Shown: one piece after another, positions 1-9,686 of the stretch | Layout: each line of letters opens with the position of its first letter | How positions within the stretch are numbered: the first letter of the stretch is position 1 | NCBI GenBank assembly: GCA_022842885.1 | Contig: JALHOR010000030.1 | Coordinates: forward strand, 1 to 53,060 | From: Anaerolineae bacterium | GTDB lineage: Bacteria > Chloroflexota > Anaerolineae > Aggregatilineales > Phototrophicaceae | Direction of reading: 5' to 3' | Length of the DNA stretch: 53,060 bases | The notes under the pieces: model-generated | What the model saw: only the letters and a program-made list of their open reading frames with translations | The model's database searches: none | What the model was told of the DNA's origin: nothing | Program-made: the position numbers and the translations under genes

Positions 1-724
1 AATCGGATAAAGCAGGCAACGTCCAAGTCCCCATCACCCGCATATTCTCATGCCAATCGGTTGGGGCAGGTTGCAAATGCCGACTGTAGTGCATCATCAC
101 CGGAAATTGTCCACTAAATAACACATCAATAATTTGCCCCGTAGCGTGCGATGGCAGCCCAAATTGCTTGCGATAGGTATTCATCGGCGCAATCATGAAC
201 GAAATTACCAAGCGTACCAGCAAACGATAAGTGAACGGATTATAAAATTGCTGACCTATTGGCATCGGTGGGAACGTGGGACATGGCGACTGCTTAGTGG
301 CGATAATGGGCGCAGCAATCCCAAACATCAATGGTATTTGGATTTGTTGATGAATCGTATACGCAAACGGCACAAGAAACCCATGCGAGATAAGCAGGTC
401 AGCATTTTGGGCTTGTTCTGCAACAATCTCAGTGGTTGTAAATAAAGCACGTTGTACCTCTGGAATCATCTCGCGCCAGAGACCAAGCAGCGTTGATAGG
501 GTAATGCCTTCGTGGGTGATGCGTTTGCCTAAATCTGTCTCTAAAAATTCTTTGACGCTGAGGGGAATACGAATATGGGGGATATTATAAGCGTGGCATT
601 GGGCAGCAAAATCATCCGGCACAGTTAATGTGACTTGATGACCACGTTCACGCAATGCCACCGCCAGCGCCAAAAAAGGCTGAATATCGCCGCGTGAGCC
701 AAACGCCATTATGATAATTTTCAT
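1..724 (-). CDS. UDP-sugar:lipid glycosyltransferase, GT1-like (3' truncated by window edge)
   Basis: Translating the minus strand from the ATG at 724 gives an open frame to the window edge (241 codons). It begins MKIIIMAFGSRGDIQPFLAL, the N-terminal signature of GT1 enzymes of the sterol/rhamnosyl transferase type, which transfer a sugar from an NDP-sugar to a lipid or small acceptor. GSRGDIQP is the acceptor-side loop; the C-terminal nucleotide-sugar-binding half lies outside the window, so donor and acceptor cannot be judged. A TIR-like ITHEG stretch and LISHGF are also typical of the N-terminal Rossmann domain. It follows proB by 45 bases on the same strand and could be co-transcribed with it. 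The family is clear; the substrate is unknown. Confidence 0.85.
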   Translation of the reverse strand, partial: MKIIIMAFGSRGDIQPFLALAVALRERGHQVTLTVPDDFAAQCHAYNIPHIRIPLSVKEFLETDLGKRITHEGITLSTLLGLWREMIPEVQRALFTTTEIVAEQAQNADLLISHGFLVPFAYTIHQQIQIPLMFGIAAPIIATKQSPCPTFPPMPIGQQFYNPFTYRLLVRLVISFMIAPMNTYRKQFGLPSHATGQIIDVLFSGQFPVMMHYSRHLQPAPTDWHENMRVMGTWTLPALSD

Positions 725-769
725 CGTCCGCGCCCCCTATTTATTTCGGACAACTGACAAACAGCAATG

Positions 770-1882
770 CTAAATCGGCACTAGCATCACTAAATTATTG
801 CGATGAATGGCTTCATCGCCATAAGTATACCCTAGAATTTCAATGATACGGCTCGATTTTTGCCCGCACAATTGGCGCAAATCATCACTATCATAACTGC
901 TGACGCCATGTGCGATGCCCGTGCTGTTCATATCCTGCACGCTGATAGTCGCGCCGCGTTTAAAATTGCCCGTGACTTGTTTAATGCCCACAGGTAACAA
1001 ACTTGCGCCATCTTTGGCAGTCAAAGCGCGATACGCCCCGGCATCTATCTGAACGCTGCCTTTGGGTTTATCCGTGAGCAACCAACGTTTGCGACTTTCG
1101 ATATGCGTGCTGGTCGGTTCAAACCGCGTGCCGATTGATTCCCCATGAGCAAGGCGTTCAATCACATTCGGTTCTGTGCCAGCGGCAATAATGGTCGTAA
1201 CACCACTGCGGGCGGCAATTTGCGCGGCTTGCAATTTTGTGACCATCCCGCCTGTGCCGCCTTTGGTGCCAGCACCGCCTGCCAACGCAAAAATTTTCTC
1301 GTCAATTTGTGGCACTACCGGAATCAACTGAGCGTCGGGATTGGTGCGCGGGTCTGCCGTATATAAACCGCGCTGGTCAGTAAGGATAATCAATATATCA
1401 GCTTCCAGCGCACTTGCCACCAACGCCGACAAATTATCATTGTCACCCACGCGCACTTCTTCAGTAGCGATGGTGTCATTTTCGTTGATGATGGGTAAAA
1501 TGCGGTGGTCTAACAATGTTTGCAGCGTATCGCGGGCATTCAGGTAACGCTCACGATGACTCAAATCATCGCGGGTCAGCAGCACCTGCGCCACAATCAC
1601 TTGGAAAATATCAAATAAATCGCTATAAACGCGCATCAATTGGCTTTGCCCCACGGCGCTTAACATCTGTTTGGCAGGCACAGACCGACTCAGGTCTGGG
1701 AAATGCAAGCGTTCTCGCCCGGCAGCTTGGGCGCCAGAGGAGACCAAAATCACCTCATGGTGGGATTGATGCAAGCGGGCGACTTGCTGCACAATTTCTA
1801 ACATACGCTGGCGATTCAAGTGCAGTGTGCCAGCGGTTAAGGTACTTGTACCCAATTTGACGACGATTCGTTGTGGTTGCAT
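770..1882 (-). CDS. proB: Glutamate 5-kinase
   Basis: Phosphorylates L-glutamate to gamma-glutamyl phosphate, the first step of proline synthesis, in the cytoplasm. The protein is 370 residues, the usual length. It opens with QRIVVKLGTSTLT (the lysine/glycine ATP-binding strand of the amino acid kinase fold), contains LVSSGAQAAG, INENDT and GDNDNLSALVA (substrate pocket), and GTGGMVTKLQAA near residue 220. The C-terminal ~95 residues form a PUA domain (SVQIDAGAYRAL onward). The usual partner proA is not in the window. No good Shine-Dalgarno precedes the ATG at 1882; the start is set by the conserved N-terminus. The gene is divergent from the small gene at 1980. Confidence 0.95.
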   Translation of the reverse strand: MQPQRIVVKLGTSTLTAGTLHLNRQRMLEIVQQVARLHQSHHEVILVSSGAQAAGRERLHFPDLSRSVPAKQMLSAVGQSQLMRVYSDLFDIFQVIVAQVLLTRDDLSHRERYLNARDTLQTLLDHRILPIINENDTIATEEVRVGDNDNLSALVASALEADILIILTDQRGLYTADPRTNPDAQLIPVVPQIDEKIFALAGGAGTKGGTGGMVTKLQAAQIAARSGVTTIIAAGTEPNVIERLAHGESIGTRFEPTSTHIESRKRWLLTDKPKGSVQIDAGAYRALTAKDGASLLPVGIKQVTGNFKRGATISVQDMNSTGIAHGVSSYDSDDLRQLCGQKSSRIIEILGYTYGDEAIHRNNLVMLVPI

Positions 1883-1979
1883 AATGGGTTTTGGGTTAGG
1901 ATTTGGCTATTCTGGGATTATAATTTGAATGAAGGACAGCGACAACGCTGTTTCAGCGGCTTGCCAGGAGGTTTGTGGA

Positions 1980-2483
1980 ATGGCAATACCACCATGCTAT
2001 GTTGAATTCCGCGTGTATGATGAAAATCGCTTTAAGATTTTTCAACGATTTGTGACAGGTCTGAAAACTCACGCGCTGCAATTATCGGTGACGGCTGCCC
2101 ACGATGAGGCGACGCATCGCGCCCGCCCCTACGAAAAACCAGAAGATTGGATGCTGATTTTTCGTCCGCAAGATTTACAAATGCTCGGTATGCCCGGACA
2201 TCTGGAAGCGGTGGCGGCACTGCGGTCTTGGGAAGGCATGACGCGCAGTGAGCGACGAGTTATCGTCAAAAAAGATGAGACACTCCAACAGCTTGCCGAT
2301 TTTGCCGATATGGTCAAACGGCTGACGAATACGCGCTATCAGGTCATCCGTTGTGAAAAAATCGCGTCCGATGTGGCACGGCTGGAGTTTACCACCGATG
2401 AGCCGATTTTCACCGAGCGCGATGCTGTTGAATCGATGTTATTATTTTTTGGCTTTTTTAATTTGATAGATGAGGCATGTTAG
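1980..2483 (+). CDS. Conserved hypothetical protein (167 aa)
   Basis: I do not recognise this protein. I chose the ATG at 1980 because AGGAGG at 1966-1971 lies 8 bases upstream; an in-frame ATG at 1929 has no ribosome binding site. The product begins MAIPPCYVEFRVYDENRFKI, is soluble and mixed alpha/beta, and has no signal peptide or membrane segment. A central RSERRVIVKKDETLQQLADF segment and a C-terminus rich in Phe and Leu (LLFFGFFNLIDEAC) are visible. It is convergent with the giant kinase gene, with only 2 bases between the stop codons. No function is proposed. Confidence 0.6.
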   Translation: MAIPPCYVEFRVYDENRFKIFQRFVTGLKTHALQLSVTAAHDEATHRARPYEKPEDWMLIFRPQDLQMLGMPGHLEAVAALRSWEGMTRSERRVIVKKDETLQQLADFADMVKRLTNTRYQVIRCEKIASDVARLEFTTDEPIFTERDAVESMLLFFGFFNLIDEAC

Positions 2484-2485
2484 GC

Positions 2486-5400
2486 TCATTCTGCCTCATC
2501 ATCAGGCTTATCTTGTAGATTTTGTAAATCGGTTTCCGTTTTCATCCCGCGCAGCCGTTCTGTATCTATCTGCAACGGCGGCGACGCCGGCAAAGTATCC
2601 TCTTCTTTGGGACGCATGGGCTGGCTGCGTAAGCCAGTGGTATTCAGTTTGATACTCGGTTTGGCTGGGGCAGACGTTTTTGGTGCATTCGCATCTGTTC
2701 GCATCCGGTCAGTATTGACGCGAATTTGCGGCAGCGGTTTTTTGGGTGCCTCGGTGTTAGGCGGTGTTTGCAACTGTCCAGCATCCAACTGCATCGGCGC
2801 GATAACGGGTTTGGGCAACTGGTCAGCAATTTGGCTGGCGATGTCAATCTCGGTTGCCGCCCGTTCTGGCGCTTCCATATCACGCATATCCAGTTTAACT
2901 GTCGGCGGGCGCACCGGTGCGGTATCCAGATTCAGCGGTTCAAGCGCCGTTGGCTGCACCGAAGGCAGGGTTTTTTGCGCTGCTGCGGGCAATTTTTCGG
3001 TAGGAACATGTTTTGCGCCGGGCAGATTCTCAATAAAATCGAAGCGTGTTTCTAGCAATGCCGGGTCAAAACTCAAAGCAGAGCGCGTTTCTTGGTCAGG
3101 ATATTGAATGGGTCGCGTCATCATGTCGGCAATCGGCATTTCGAGCGTTTCGCGGGCTTCTGGCTGAGAAGCACTGGCAGCAGTTGCCATTTGCCAGCGT
3201 CCGGCTTCCATCTGCGCCCAATCCGGGCGGAGTGCATACGCCAACAAAGCGACATGTGTCGCCGCCAAAACTGCCATGCTGCCCGGAATGCCCGCAAATA
3301 AGACCATTGCCAACCAGCCCAACAGCAACCCAATCAGTCCAATGCCACCCCACATCAGGCGGCGGTACGCACCCCATGTACAAATGCCCAATAACACTGC
3401 CCATAGACCCCATAAAAATGTGGCTTGGCTATAAAAGACGATACTGGGCGTTGTGATGATGGTTGCCAGTACAAAGCTGCTGCTGCCCACTGCTGCTTCT
3501 GGTTGCGTCGAAGCGGGATTCCACAACAGTACCAATGCCACTGCCAAAATCGCTACTGCTATGGGCAAACTGACAAAACCCCAGCGCCGCCGCTGCGTCA
3601 CCGCCCGAATAGAGAAAACTAAAATAATCGCCCACGCTAGCCATAACGCAGGAGCCGTATTTAACATCGCCATCAAAGATGAATTTCCGCCGGGGTGCAA
3701 AGGAATTGACCACATCTGAAACAAAGGGGGAATTTTGCCTGCATCAAGCGCCAGCAGCATATCATACACATCGAATAGAAAACCGCCTGCCAGCACCACC
3801 CCCGCGCCCGCTAATAAGCCCCGCGCACCCCACAATGCCCAACGCCACGCTGCCAACGCAAACACAAAAATAGCAAATCCAATCGCGCTCCATAAGGCTG
3901 CCCAAGCCACGTTTACATGCATCGAAAACAGTGCCAAAATGCTAATAGCAGCGGTGGCAATCAGAACATAAATCAAAACACCTGTCAGCCATGCGCCGCG
4001 CTCTTTTTCGGTTTGGGGCGCACCCACGAAGCGCCACCACCCCGCCAGCAAATCGCGCATATTTGCACCCAACGCAATCACCAACATCATCGGCAGCGCA
4101 ATCGTCAAAATAGCACTGGCACGTACTTGTTCTGGGTCAAAATATAAGATAGAGGCACCCGGACGAGGCGCGAATGGCACGCCATTAAATTCTGGCACGC
4201 GCCAACTGAGCAAATCCAACGCATAAAATGGCGGGTTATAAAACGACCGCGAGATACTCCACTCGAATGCTAAACAACTAGCAACAAACGTTAGCACAAA
4301 CGCGGGCAAGGTGGTTTTCTTCAGCCAATAGCCCGCCGCCAACCCAATCAGCAGACTCAGCATGAACAGTGCCAAAACACCATCCCAAGTGAGATATTGA
4401 CGCTGCAAAAAGCCCTGAAACACCCACAAATAAAACAGCCATAATGCGACAGCGCCGACAAAGCCAGCAGCGCCACTCAGCGCCACGCGCATGGGACGAT
4501 TCAAATTTTGAATCAGCGGTACGACACCTGATGGGGGTTGATTCTGGCGGCGCAACCACCAACCAATCCCGGCACCTATCACCACGCCAATCGGCGCGGT
4601 TAAAACAATGGTGGAATATTGCGAGTAATAAAAAATACGGTAGACACTGGCAATCGGCAAAAATCCCATGAAGGTCGTCAGCAAAATCGCCTGCCAGCTT
4701 TTGAGGCGGATTAATGCCGAAACGACTAGCCCTAATGCCAAACCCGCGCCCCCCAAACGCATCACATCCCATTCGGGCGTATAGTTAAAATACATCCATG
4801 TAAAACTGCCCCAAGTGAGCGTGCCGAGCAAATAGCCTAAGCCCAACGCCACACACAAGCGCAACCACCAATGCCAAAATTTATCCAAACGCCGCGAAAA
4901 TTCATCGGCAACCATCACGGTTATCGCCACAAATAAACCAAAAATCAGCCCAATAGCGATCGCATTGCCCCATCGCTGCGCGGTAAATAAGGCTTGGCTG
5001 CGAAAGAGTGTATACACCAATTCGCCCATGCCAATCCAACCGCCCAATAATGCCAGCACAAAGCGCAGAATCGCTTGCAGCGGTTCATCGGTCAAACGAC
5101 GCACTGTATTCGTCAGCCACGCATATAAGCGCCCTTGCCGCGAGACAACATCGGGTAAAGCCGGAGCTTCATCACGGATAAATGCCAAGGCTTGCAATGC
5201 GCCGGAACGCCCACTGCGTTGGGCATCGCTGACATAGCGTGCTGCCGTGAGCGAGCGAATTTGCCCGATAGACCGTGCCGCCACTTCAGCGACTTCGGGC
5301 GCTTCGGTATCAAGCGCGGTTTCGGCAATGAGCAAATCTACTTCCGGTGTATACACCGTCTCTTGCCACACATCGGGCGGCGTGACCTGAATACCCAAGC

Positions 5401-6820
5401 GCGTCATCGAATTGAGCAAGCGCCCTTGAAATTGCGTCTTAATCTCATATTTTTGGCGTGGCTTAAGCAATTTGGCGCGGGTTGCCAACACCCTTAATGC
5501 CGCAATGCGCCCTTCAGGGGAAGGTTCAATTTCCAGCGCCTGACTCACCAGACGGGGAATGACGGGATTAGCGGCATCATCTGGCAGCGTTTCCAAGCGA
5601 AACATTGCCCGAATCCGGGCGGGCGGATTCAAACTACGAAGCGTATGTAAACAGACGCGGCGGCGATTGTCATCATTGAGTTTTGACCACCAATATGCCA
5701 ATTCGTAATCATATTCCAGCGCCCCACGCAGCAGCATTTGATAACCGGAGTCATCAATATCCAGTGCATAATGGTCGGTGGCTTGATAATATTCGCACAT
5801 CAACATAAAGTGCGACATGCCCATATCAAAGCGCCCTTGCCCACCTGCCCATTGATGCCGCGCTCGGCTGTAAATATCTACGGCTTCTAGTAAGCCCATA
5901 TCCCCGGCAGCAACCATTTGCTGGGTAGTCGCATTTAATGGCACTCGTTCCGGCGCATCGTCTTCTTCTAGCGAATTCCATTCTAGGCTGCTACCGCTAA
6001 TCGGGGTGGGTGCTAGCAGTTCGCGCAGTTCGGACATAATCTCTTTATGTGTATACGGGCGGTCAAACGGTGATTGCATCGTGCCGCGCCGCAAAATATC
6101 GCTAATTTGATAGGGCAAATCGCCGCGCACTTCGTCCACATCCGGCAAACTGCGCCCGCTTTGCAACTGCGATAATGCCAGCGGAATCGTGCCATCAAAC
6201 GGCAGATTGCCCGTGAACATATGGAACAACATAATGCAAAAACTATAAATATCTGCACGATGGTCTATCGTTTCCGAAACCAGTTGTTCCGGTGCCATAT
6301 AAAGCAGCGTGCCAGAACCGGGATTGCGGGCGCGTCCTTCAAGATCGAGTACCGTTGCCAGCCCAAAATCTGCCAGATACGGTGTTTGCCCGCTGCCCAA
6401 TAAAATATTCGGCGGCTTCAAATCCAGATGAATGACATTATTTTCGTGGGCGTAATCCAGCGCCCGCGCAATCGCATCCCCCATCGTCAACACATCGTCG
6501 GGCTGCATGGGCGCTTTCCGCAATAAATCTTCCAGCGACCCGCCAGTGATAAAACGCATGACGATATAGAGACTGGCTTCATATTCGCCAAAGTCATAAA
6601 TTGGCAAAATATGGGGATGTTCCATCTGGGCGATAGTTTGCGCTTCTTTTTCAAACAAGCCCACCGGGTCAACATCCGGCGACAAGCCTTTGGCAATGGT
6701 CTTAATGGCAACCAAGCGCCGCAACCGCAGGTCACGCGCTGACCAGACATCTGCCATACCGCCGCGCCCGATGTGTTCAATGACTTTGTATTGGTCTTTA
6801 ATAATTGCGCCGATTTCCAT
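2486..6820 (-). CDS. Giant polytopic membrane serine/threonine protein kinase (1444 aa)
   Basis: Predicted Hanks-type kinase fused to a large membrane domain. Visible in order: kinase domain at about 10-280 with IGRGGMADVW P-loop, VAIK lysine K40, HLDLKPPN at 131-138 and DFG at 151-153, then a MAPEQ activation-loop end. The catalytic loop reads HLD instead of HRD, so it is a non-RD kinase. Residues ~300-560 look like HEAT-type helical repeats. From about 575 to 1195 there are more than a dozen hydrophobic helices. The last ~230 residues are a Pro/Thr-rich tail holding six variants of a short motif (see findings). Kinase and tail should both face the cytoplasm. A promoter with a perfect -10 box lies at 6859-6887. 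Ligand and targets are unknown; the membrane part may be a sensor. Confidence 0.85.
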   Translation of the reverse strand: MEIGAIIKDQYKVIEHIGRGGMADVWSARDLRLRRLVAIKTIAKGLSPDVDPVGLFEKEAQTIAQMEHPHILPIYDFGEYEASLYIVMRFITGGSLEDLLRKAPMQPDDVLTMGDAIARALDYAHENNVIHLDLKPPNILLGSGQTPYLADFGLATVLDLEGRARNPGSGTLLYMAPEQLVSETIDHRADIYSFCIMLFHMFTGNLPFDGTIPLALSQLQSGRSLPDVDEVRGDLPYQISDILRRGTMQSPFDRPYTHKEIMSELRELLAPTPISGSSLEWNSLEEDDAPERVPLNATTQQMVAAGDMGLLEAVDIYSRARHQWAGGQGRFDMGMSHFMLMCEYYQATDHYALDIDDSGYQMLLRGALEYDYELAYWWSKLNDDNRRRVCLHTLRSLNPPARIRAMFRLETLPDDAANPVIPRLVSQALEIEPSPEGRIAALRVLATRAKLLKPRQKYEIKTQFQGRLLNSMTRLGIQVTPPDVWQETVYTPEVDLLIAETALDTEAPEVAEVAARSIGQIRSLTAARYVSDAQRSGRSGALQALAFIRDEAPALPDVVSRQGRLYAWLTNTVRRLTDEPLQAILRFVLALLGGWIGMGELVYTLFRSQALFTAQRWGNAIAIGLIFGLFVAITVMVADEFSRRLDKFWHWWLRLCVALGLGYLLGTLTWGSFTWMYFNYTPEWDVMRLGGAGLALGLVVSALIRLKSWQAILLTTFMGFLPIASVYRIFYYSQYSTIVLTAPIGVVIGAGIGWWLRRQNQPPSGVVPLIQNLNRPMRVALSGAAGFVGAVALWLFYLWVFQGFLQRQYLTWDGVLALFMLSLLIGLAAGYWLKKTTLPAFVLTFVASCLAFEWSISRSFYNPPFYALDLLSWRVPEFNGVPFAPRPGASILYFDPEQVRASAILTIALPMMLVIALGANMRDLLAGWWRFVGAPQTEKERGAWLTGVLIYVLIATAAISILALFSMHVNVAWAALWSAIGFAIFVFALAAWRWALWGARGLLAGAGVVLAGGFLFDVYDMLLALDAGKIPPLFQMWSIPLHPGGNSSLMAMLNTAPALWLAWAIILVFSIRAVTQRRRWGFVSLPIAVAILAVALVLLWNPASTQPEAAVGSSSFVLATIITTPSIVFYSQATFLWGLWAVLLGICTWGAYRRLMWGGIGLIGLLLGWLAMVLFAGIPGSMAVLAATHVALLAYALRPDWAQMEAGRWQMATAASASQPEARETLEMPIADMMTRPIQYPDQETRSALSFDPALLETRFDFIENLPGAKHVPTEKLPAAAQKTLPSVQPTALEPLNLDTAPVRPPTVKLDMRDMEAPERAATEIDIASQIADQLPKPVIAPMQLDAGQLQTPPNTEAPKKPLPQIRVNTDRMRTDANAPKTSAPAKPSIKLNTTGLRSQPMRPKEEDTLPASPPLQIDTERLRGMKTETDLQNLQDKPDDEAE

Positions 6821-6858
6821 CCGAAGCGCCTTTATTTCTGTATGAGTGGTTTAGCTTC

Positions 6859-6887
6859 ATTATAGGGGGAGAAAAACCAGCGAACAA
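6859..6887 (-). promoter_or_regulatory. Candidate sigma70-type promoter for the giant kinase
   Basis: On the minus strand TTGTTC (6882-6887) is followed after exactly 17 bases by TATAAT (6859-6864), 38 bases upstream of the ATG at 6820. The -10 is perfect; the -35 matches 3 of 6. Confidence 0.45.
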
Positions 6888-6920
6888 ATTTGAAATTGGT
6901 TGGAAAGTACTATACAAGCC

Positions 6921-6953
6921 AAAAAAACAGGGCAACCTGCTGAGGTTGCCCTG
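6921..6953 (-). terminator. Intrinsic terminator after the 341-aa membrane protein gene
   Basis: An 11-bp perfect stem (CAGGGCAACCT at 6928-6938 paired with 6943-6953) with a 4-base loop is followed on the minus strand by seven T residues (6921-6927). It sits 18 bases past the stop codon at 6971 and separates that gene from the kinase gene downstream. Confidence 0.9.
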
Positions 6954-6970
6954 AATTTATAACAACTTTT

Positions 6971-7996
6971 TTATTGGCGTGCCTGCTGCGCCTGCCGTTT
7001 GCGGTCATCTACAGCAGTCAAGAAACCAGCGCGGTCTTTATCCCACGATTGTTTGATTTCATTGCTATAGCCTGCAATTGTCCATGGCGCATAATTCAAG
7101 ATAGCGGTCAGTGTTTGGTTGACAGCATCTTCTTTGCCCGGAATGCTGATGAAACGCCCATGCCGGTCATAAATATAAGCAAAGTAGGATTTGACCGAGC
7201 GATTCTGCGTAACTTGTTTGTATGCCCACGCCAAATCACTGCGGCGTACCGCTTGGAAATCATTGCCTTTGGCGTAAATCATCCAATTGCGCGTGAAGGC
7301 GACATCGCCAACTTTTTGTTCGCCCAACATGCGCTCATTTTCAATTTCGCTCAGGATGGTTTCCGGTTCGCCCAATGGTTTCAAGCGTTTCATGATGGGG
7401 TGATTGCCGGGGTTGGCAGAGCGCGTGAAGAACGAGACGAACCCGTACAATACCGCCAAGAACAGCAAGCCAAGCACCACGCCGCCCACAATCCACGGGG
7501 TCTGATCTGTCACGGTATCCAACAGCACCGTGAAGGCTTTCTCGCCCGGAAAATCGGATGCCAGCGCGTCAACGGCTTCACGCCCGATGCCAGTGGGTTG
7601 GACTAACATGCCCGTAAATTCAAAGGTGTTATCATCCACCATGTCTTTTGTGCGGACAAGCAGAAGTGTATCCCCTATCATCAAAATACTAAAATAGGCA
7701 TCGGTGCTAACGAAAGCGCCCGTTGTTTCGTTCTCGGTATATTCTTCATAAGCATTTGGGAAAATTTCATCGCCAGCAATTTTTACGTTATACATCGGCT
7801 GCAAATCGGTGATATTGGCAGATGCCGTCGTAATATCCGCACCGGTTAAAGTGCGTGGTGCGCCGGATTGCGCCGTAATATACGGCAAGAAAAATACCAC
7901 AAAGACCACCACAGCAATGATTAGCCCCACGATGGACAGCAGCAATGTATTGCGATTAGAACTACGAATCTGGCTATAAACTGGATTGGATGACAT
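6971..7996 (-). CDS. Two-helix membrane protein of unknown function (341 aa)
   Basis: I do not recognise the family. Two clear hydrophobic helices are present: residues ~18-41 (LLLSIVGLIIAVVVFVVFFL) and 168-190 (WIVGGVVLGLLFLAVLYGFV). Between them lies a ~125-residue, probably extracytoplasmic, Thr/Asp-rich domain. After the second helix a cytoplasmic domain of ~150 residues includes a basic segment (MKRLKPLGEPETIL) and a strand-rich part resembling a PH-like or YcxB-type fold (GDVAFTRNWMIYAKGNDFQAV); that resemblance is only an impression. GTGGGGG precedes the ATG. It has its own promoter candidate (8071-8098) and terminator, so it is probably monocistronic, although it is next to the membrane kinase and could serve it. 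Confidence 0.6.
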   Translation of the reverse strand: MSSNPVYSQIRSSNRNTLLLSIVGLIIAVVVFVVFFLPYITAQSGAPRTLTGADITTASANITDLQPMYNVKIAGDEIFPNAYEEYTENETTGAFVSTDAYFSILMIGDTLLLVRTKDMVDDNTFEFTGMLVQPTGIGREAVDALASDFPGEKAFTVLLDTVTDQTPWIVGGVVLGLLFLAVLYGFVSFFTRSANPGNHPIMKRLKPLGEPETILSEIENERMLGEQKVGDVAFTRNWMIYAKGNDFQAVRRSDLAWAYKQVTQNRSVKSYFAYIYDRHGRFISIPGKEDAVNQTLTAILNYAPWTIAGYSNEIKQSWDKDRAGFLTAVDDRKRQAQQARQ

Positions 7997-8070
7997 AAAA
8001 CCCCCACATTGGTTTTGTCGTTGGTCGGTAATTTTGTAAACAGGATTTGCCCGGGCGGAAATTCTATTTC

Positions 8071-8098
8071 ATTATAAAACGATTCGGATTACCGTCAT
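8071..8098 (-). promoter_or_regulatory. Candidate promoter for the 341-aa membrane protein
   Basis: Minus-strand ATGACG (8093-8098, 4 of 6 to the -35 consensus), a 16-base spacer, then a perfect TATAAT (8071-8076), 75 bases before the start at 7996. Confidence 0.4.
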
Positions 8099-8126
8099 CT
8101 AGCAGTCATAAAAGACCCGCAAAAAT

Positions 8127-9686
8127 TTACCGTCGCTTGCCCCACGCTCCCCCACCGGGTGTCTGAATCACCAATTTTTCGTCCGTTTTCATGCGCGTCG
8201 TGTGTTTTCCGCCCACGCTTTCGCTATGGCTTTCTCGCAAAATGATATTCTCGCCGGGCTGCCCACTCTCACCGTTGTGCAAACCATAGGGCGCACGAAT
8301 ACGGCGTTCTGAATTGAGTGTAATAATCGCATCGGTCAAAAATTCATATTCACGCACAATGCCATCGCCGCCGCGCTGCTGTCCTTCGCCACCACTGTTA
8401 TCGCGCAAGCTGTAACGCCACACCCGCAGCGGCAGCGCATATTCTAAGGCTTCTACCGGGGTATTGCGTGTATTGGTCATGTGGCTGTGCCGCCCGCATA
8501 ACCCGTCGCGCCCGGCACTGGCACCATGCCCGCCCGCAATCGTCTCATAATAGACAAATTGTTTGCCTTGGTGCATTCCGCCAACGGTTAAGTTATTCAT
8601 GGTGCCTTGGCTGGCAGCCGGAATTTTATCCGGGAGTGCCTGCGCCAACGCTCCTAGCACCACATCCACCACACGCTGTCCGGTTTCGGTATTGCCCGCG
8701 GCTACGGCTGCCGGAAAATAGGGATTGATAACGCTGCCTTCTGGCACGACCACACGCACTGGCTGAAAACAACCATGATTCACAGGCACATCGTCTTCTG
8801 CCAACAAACGCACGCAGTACCACGTCGCAGATCGCACAATCGCTGTCACGGCGTTCACATTGCCCGCCACTTGCGGCGCACTGCCCGTAAAATCCACAAT
8901 CATCTGGCTGCCAAAAACAGTAATCATCACCGAGATAGGAATATCAAATTCAGCTTGTCCATCGCCTTCCAACGCATCGGAAAAGGTATAAACGCCATCT
9001 GGGATACGCGCTATCACCGCTTCGGTCATTCGCAGCGAATAATCTTGGAGGGCGGCAGCATGTTCAAAAACGCGCTCTGTGCCATGCGTCACTAACATTT
9101 CCAATAGACGCTGTTCGCCCACACGCTGCGCGGCAAGCTGCGCTTCAATATCACCGATGCGTTCTTCGGGGGCGCGGCTGTTAGCAATGATTAAATTCAT
9201 CACCCCATCATTCAACCAACCACTGAGTTTAAGCAGCACAGGTGGGATAATCAGCCCTTCCTGATACAATTCAGTACTCAGTGGCAGCGACCCCGGCGAC
9301 ATCCCACCGACATCGGCATGATGCGCCCGGCTAGCGACATAAAATGCCACTTTGCCTCCAGCATATACAGGCGACACCATGGTAATATCCGGCAAATGCG
9401 TTCCCCCACGATACGGGTCATTCAGCACCACCACATCCCCCAGATTCAGCGTGTCAAACGCCCTAATCGCATATTCCACCGACGCGGGCATACTGCCGAG
9501 ATGCACCGGAATATGGGCGGCTTGTGCCACCATACGGGCTTCGGTATCGAAGATAGCACAACTAAAATCCAGCCGTTCCCGGATGTTGGGGCTAAAACTG
9601 GCACGTTGCAGCGTTACGCCCATTTCTTCGGCAACGCTGGCGAATAAATTCTTAAATACTTCAAGCGAGATGGGGTCAACGGACAT
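8127..9686 (-). CDS. hyuB: Hydantoinase B / oxoprolinase B-type subunit
   Basis: Beta subunit of the ATP-dependent hydantoinase/5-oxoprolinase/acetone carboxylase family, which opens cyclic amides such as N-methylhydantoin or 5-oxoproline together with HyuA. The 519-residue length fits. Family stretches visible are [20 protein letters not shown] at the start, [42 protein letters not shown] (metal- and substrate-binding region) and [12 protein letters not shown] chose the ATG at 9686 because family homology begins there and AGGAAAGG lies upstream; an in-frame extension to 9767 would run inside the preceding gene. It overlaps the end of the antitoxin-like gene by 11 bases. Unlike most genomes it is not next to hyuA, which lies 1.9 kb upstream. 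The true substrate is unknown. Confidence 0.9.
   Translation of the reverse strand: MSVDPISLEVFKNLFASVAEEMGVTLQRASFSPNIRERLDFSCAIFDTEARMVAQAAHIPVHLGSMPASVEYAIRAFDTLNLGDVVVLNDPYRGGTHLPDITMVSPVYAGGKVAFYVASRAHHADVGGMSPGSLPLSTELYQEGLIIPPVLLKLSGWLNDGVMNLIIANSRAPEERIGDIEAQLAAQRVGEQRLLEMLVTHGTERVFEHAAALQDYSLRMTEAVIARIPDGVYTFSDALEGDGQAEFDIPISVMITVFGSQMIVDFTGSAPQVAGNVNAVTAIVRSATWYCVRLLAEDDVPVNHGCFQPVRVVVPEGSVINPYFPAAVAAGNTETGQRVVDVVLGALAQALPDKIPAASQGTMNNLTVGGMHQGKQFVYYETIAGGHGASAGRDGLCGRHSHMTNTRNTPVEALEYALPLRVWRYSLRDNSGGEGQQRGGDGIVREYEFLTDAIITLNSERRIRAPYGLHNGESGQPGENIILRESHSESVGGKHTTRMKTDEKLVIQTPGGGAWGKRR

Noticed and set aside
134..445. Plus-strand open frame at the left edge
   Set aside because: It is antisense to the clear glycosyltransferase frame and has no ribosome binding site or recognisable product.
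2469..2500. 9-bp perfect stem (GATGAGGCA/TGCCTCATC) with both convergent stop codons in its loop
   Set aside because: No T tract on either strand and a 14-base loop; it lies mostly in coding sequence for acidic tails. Not supported as a terminator.
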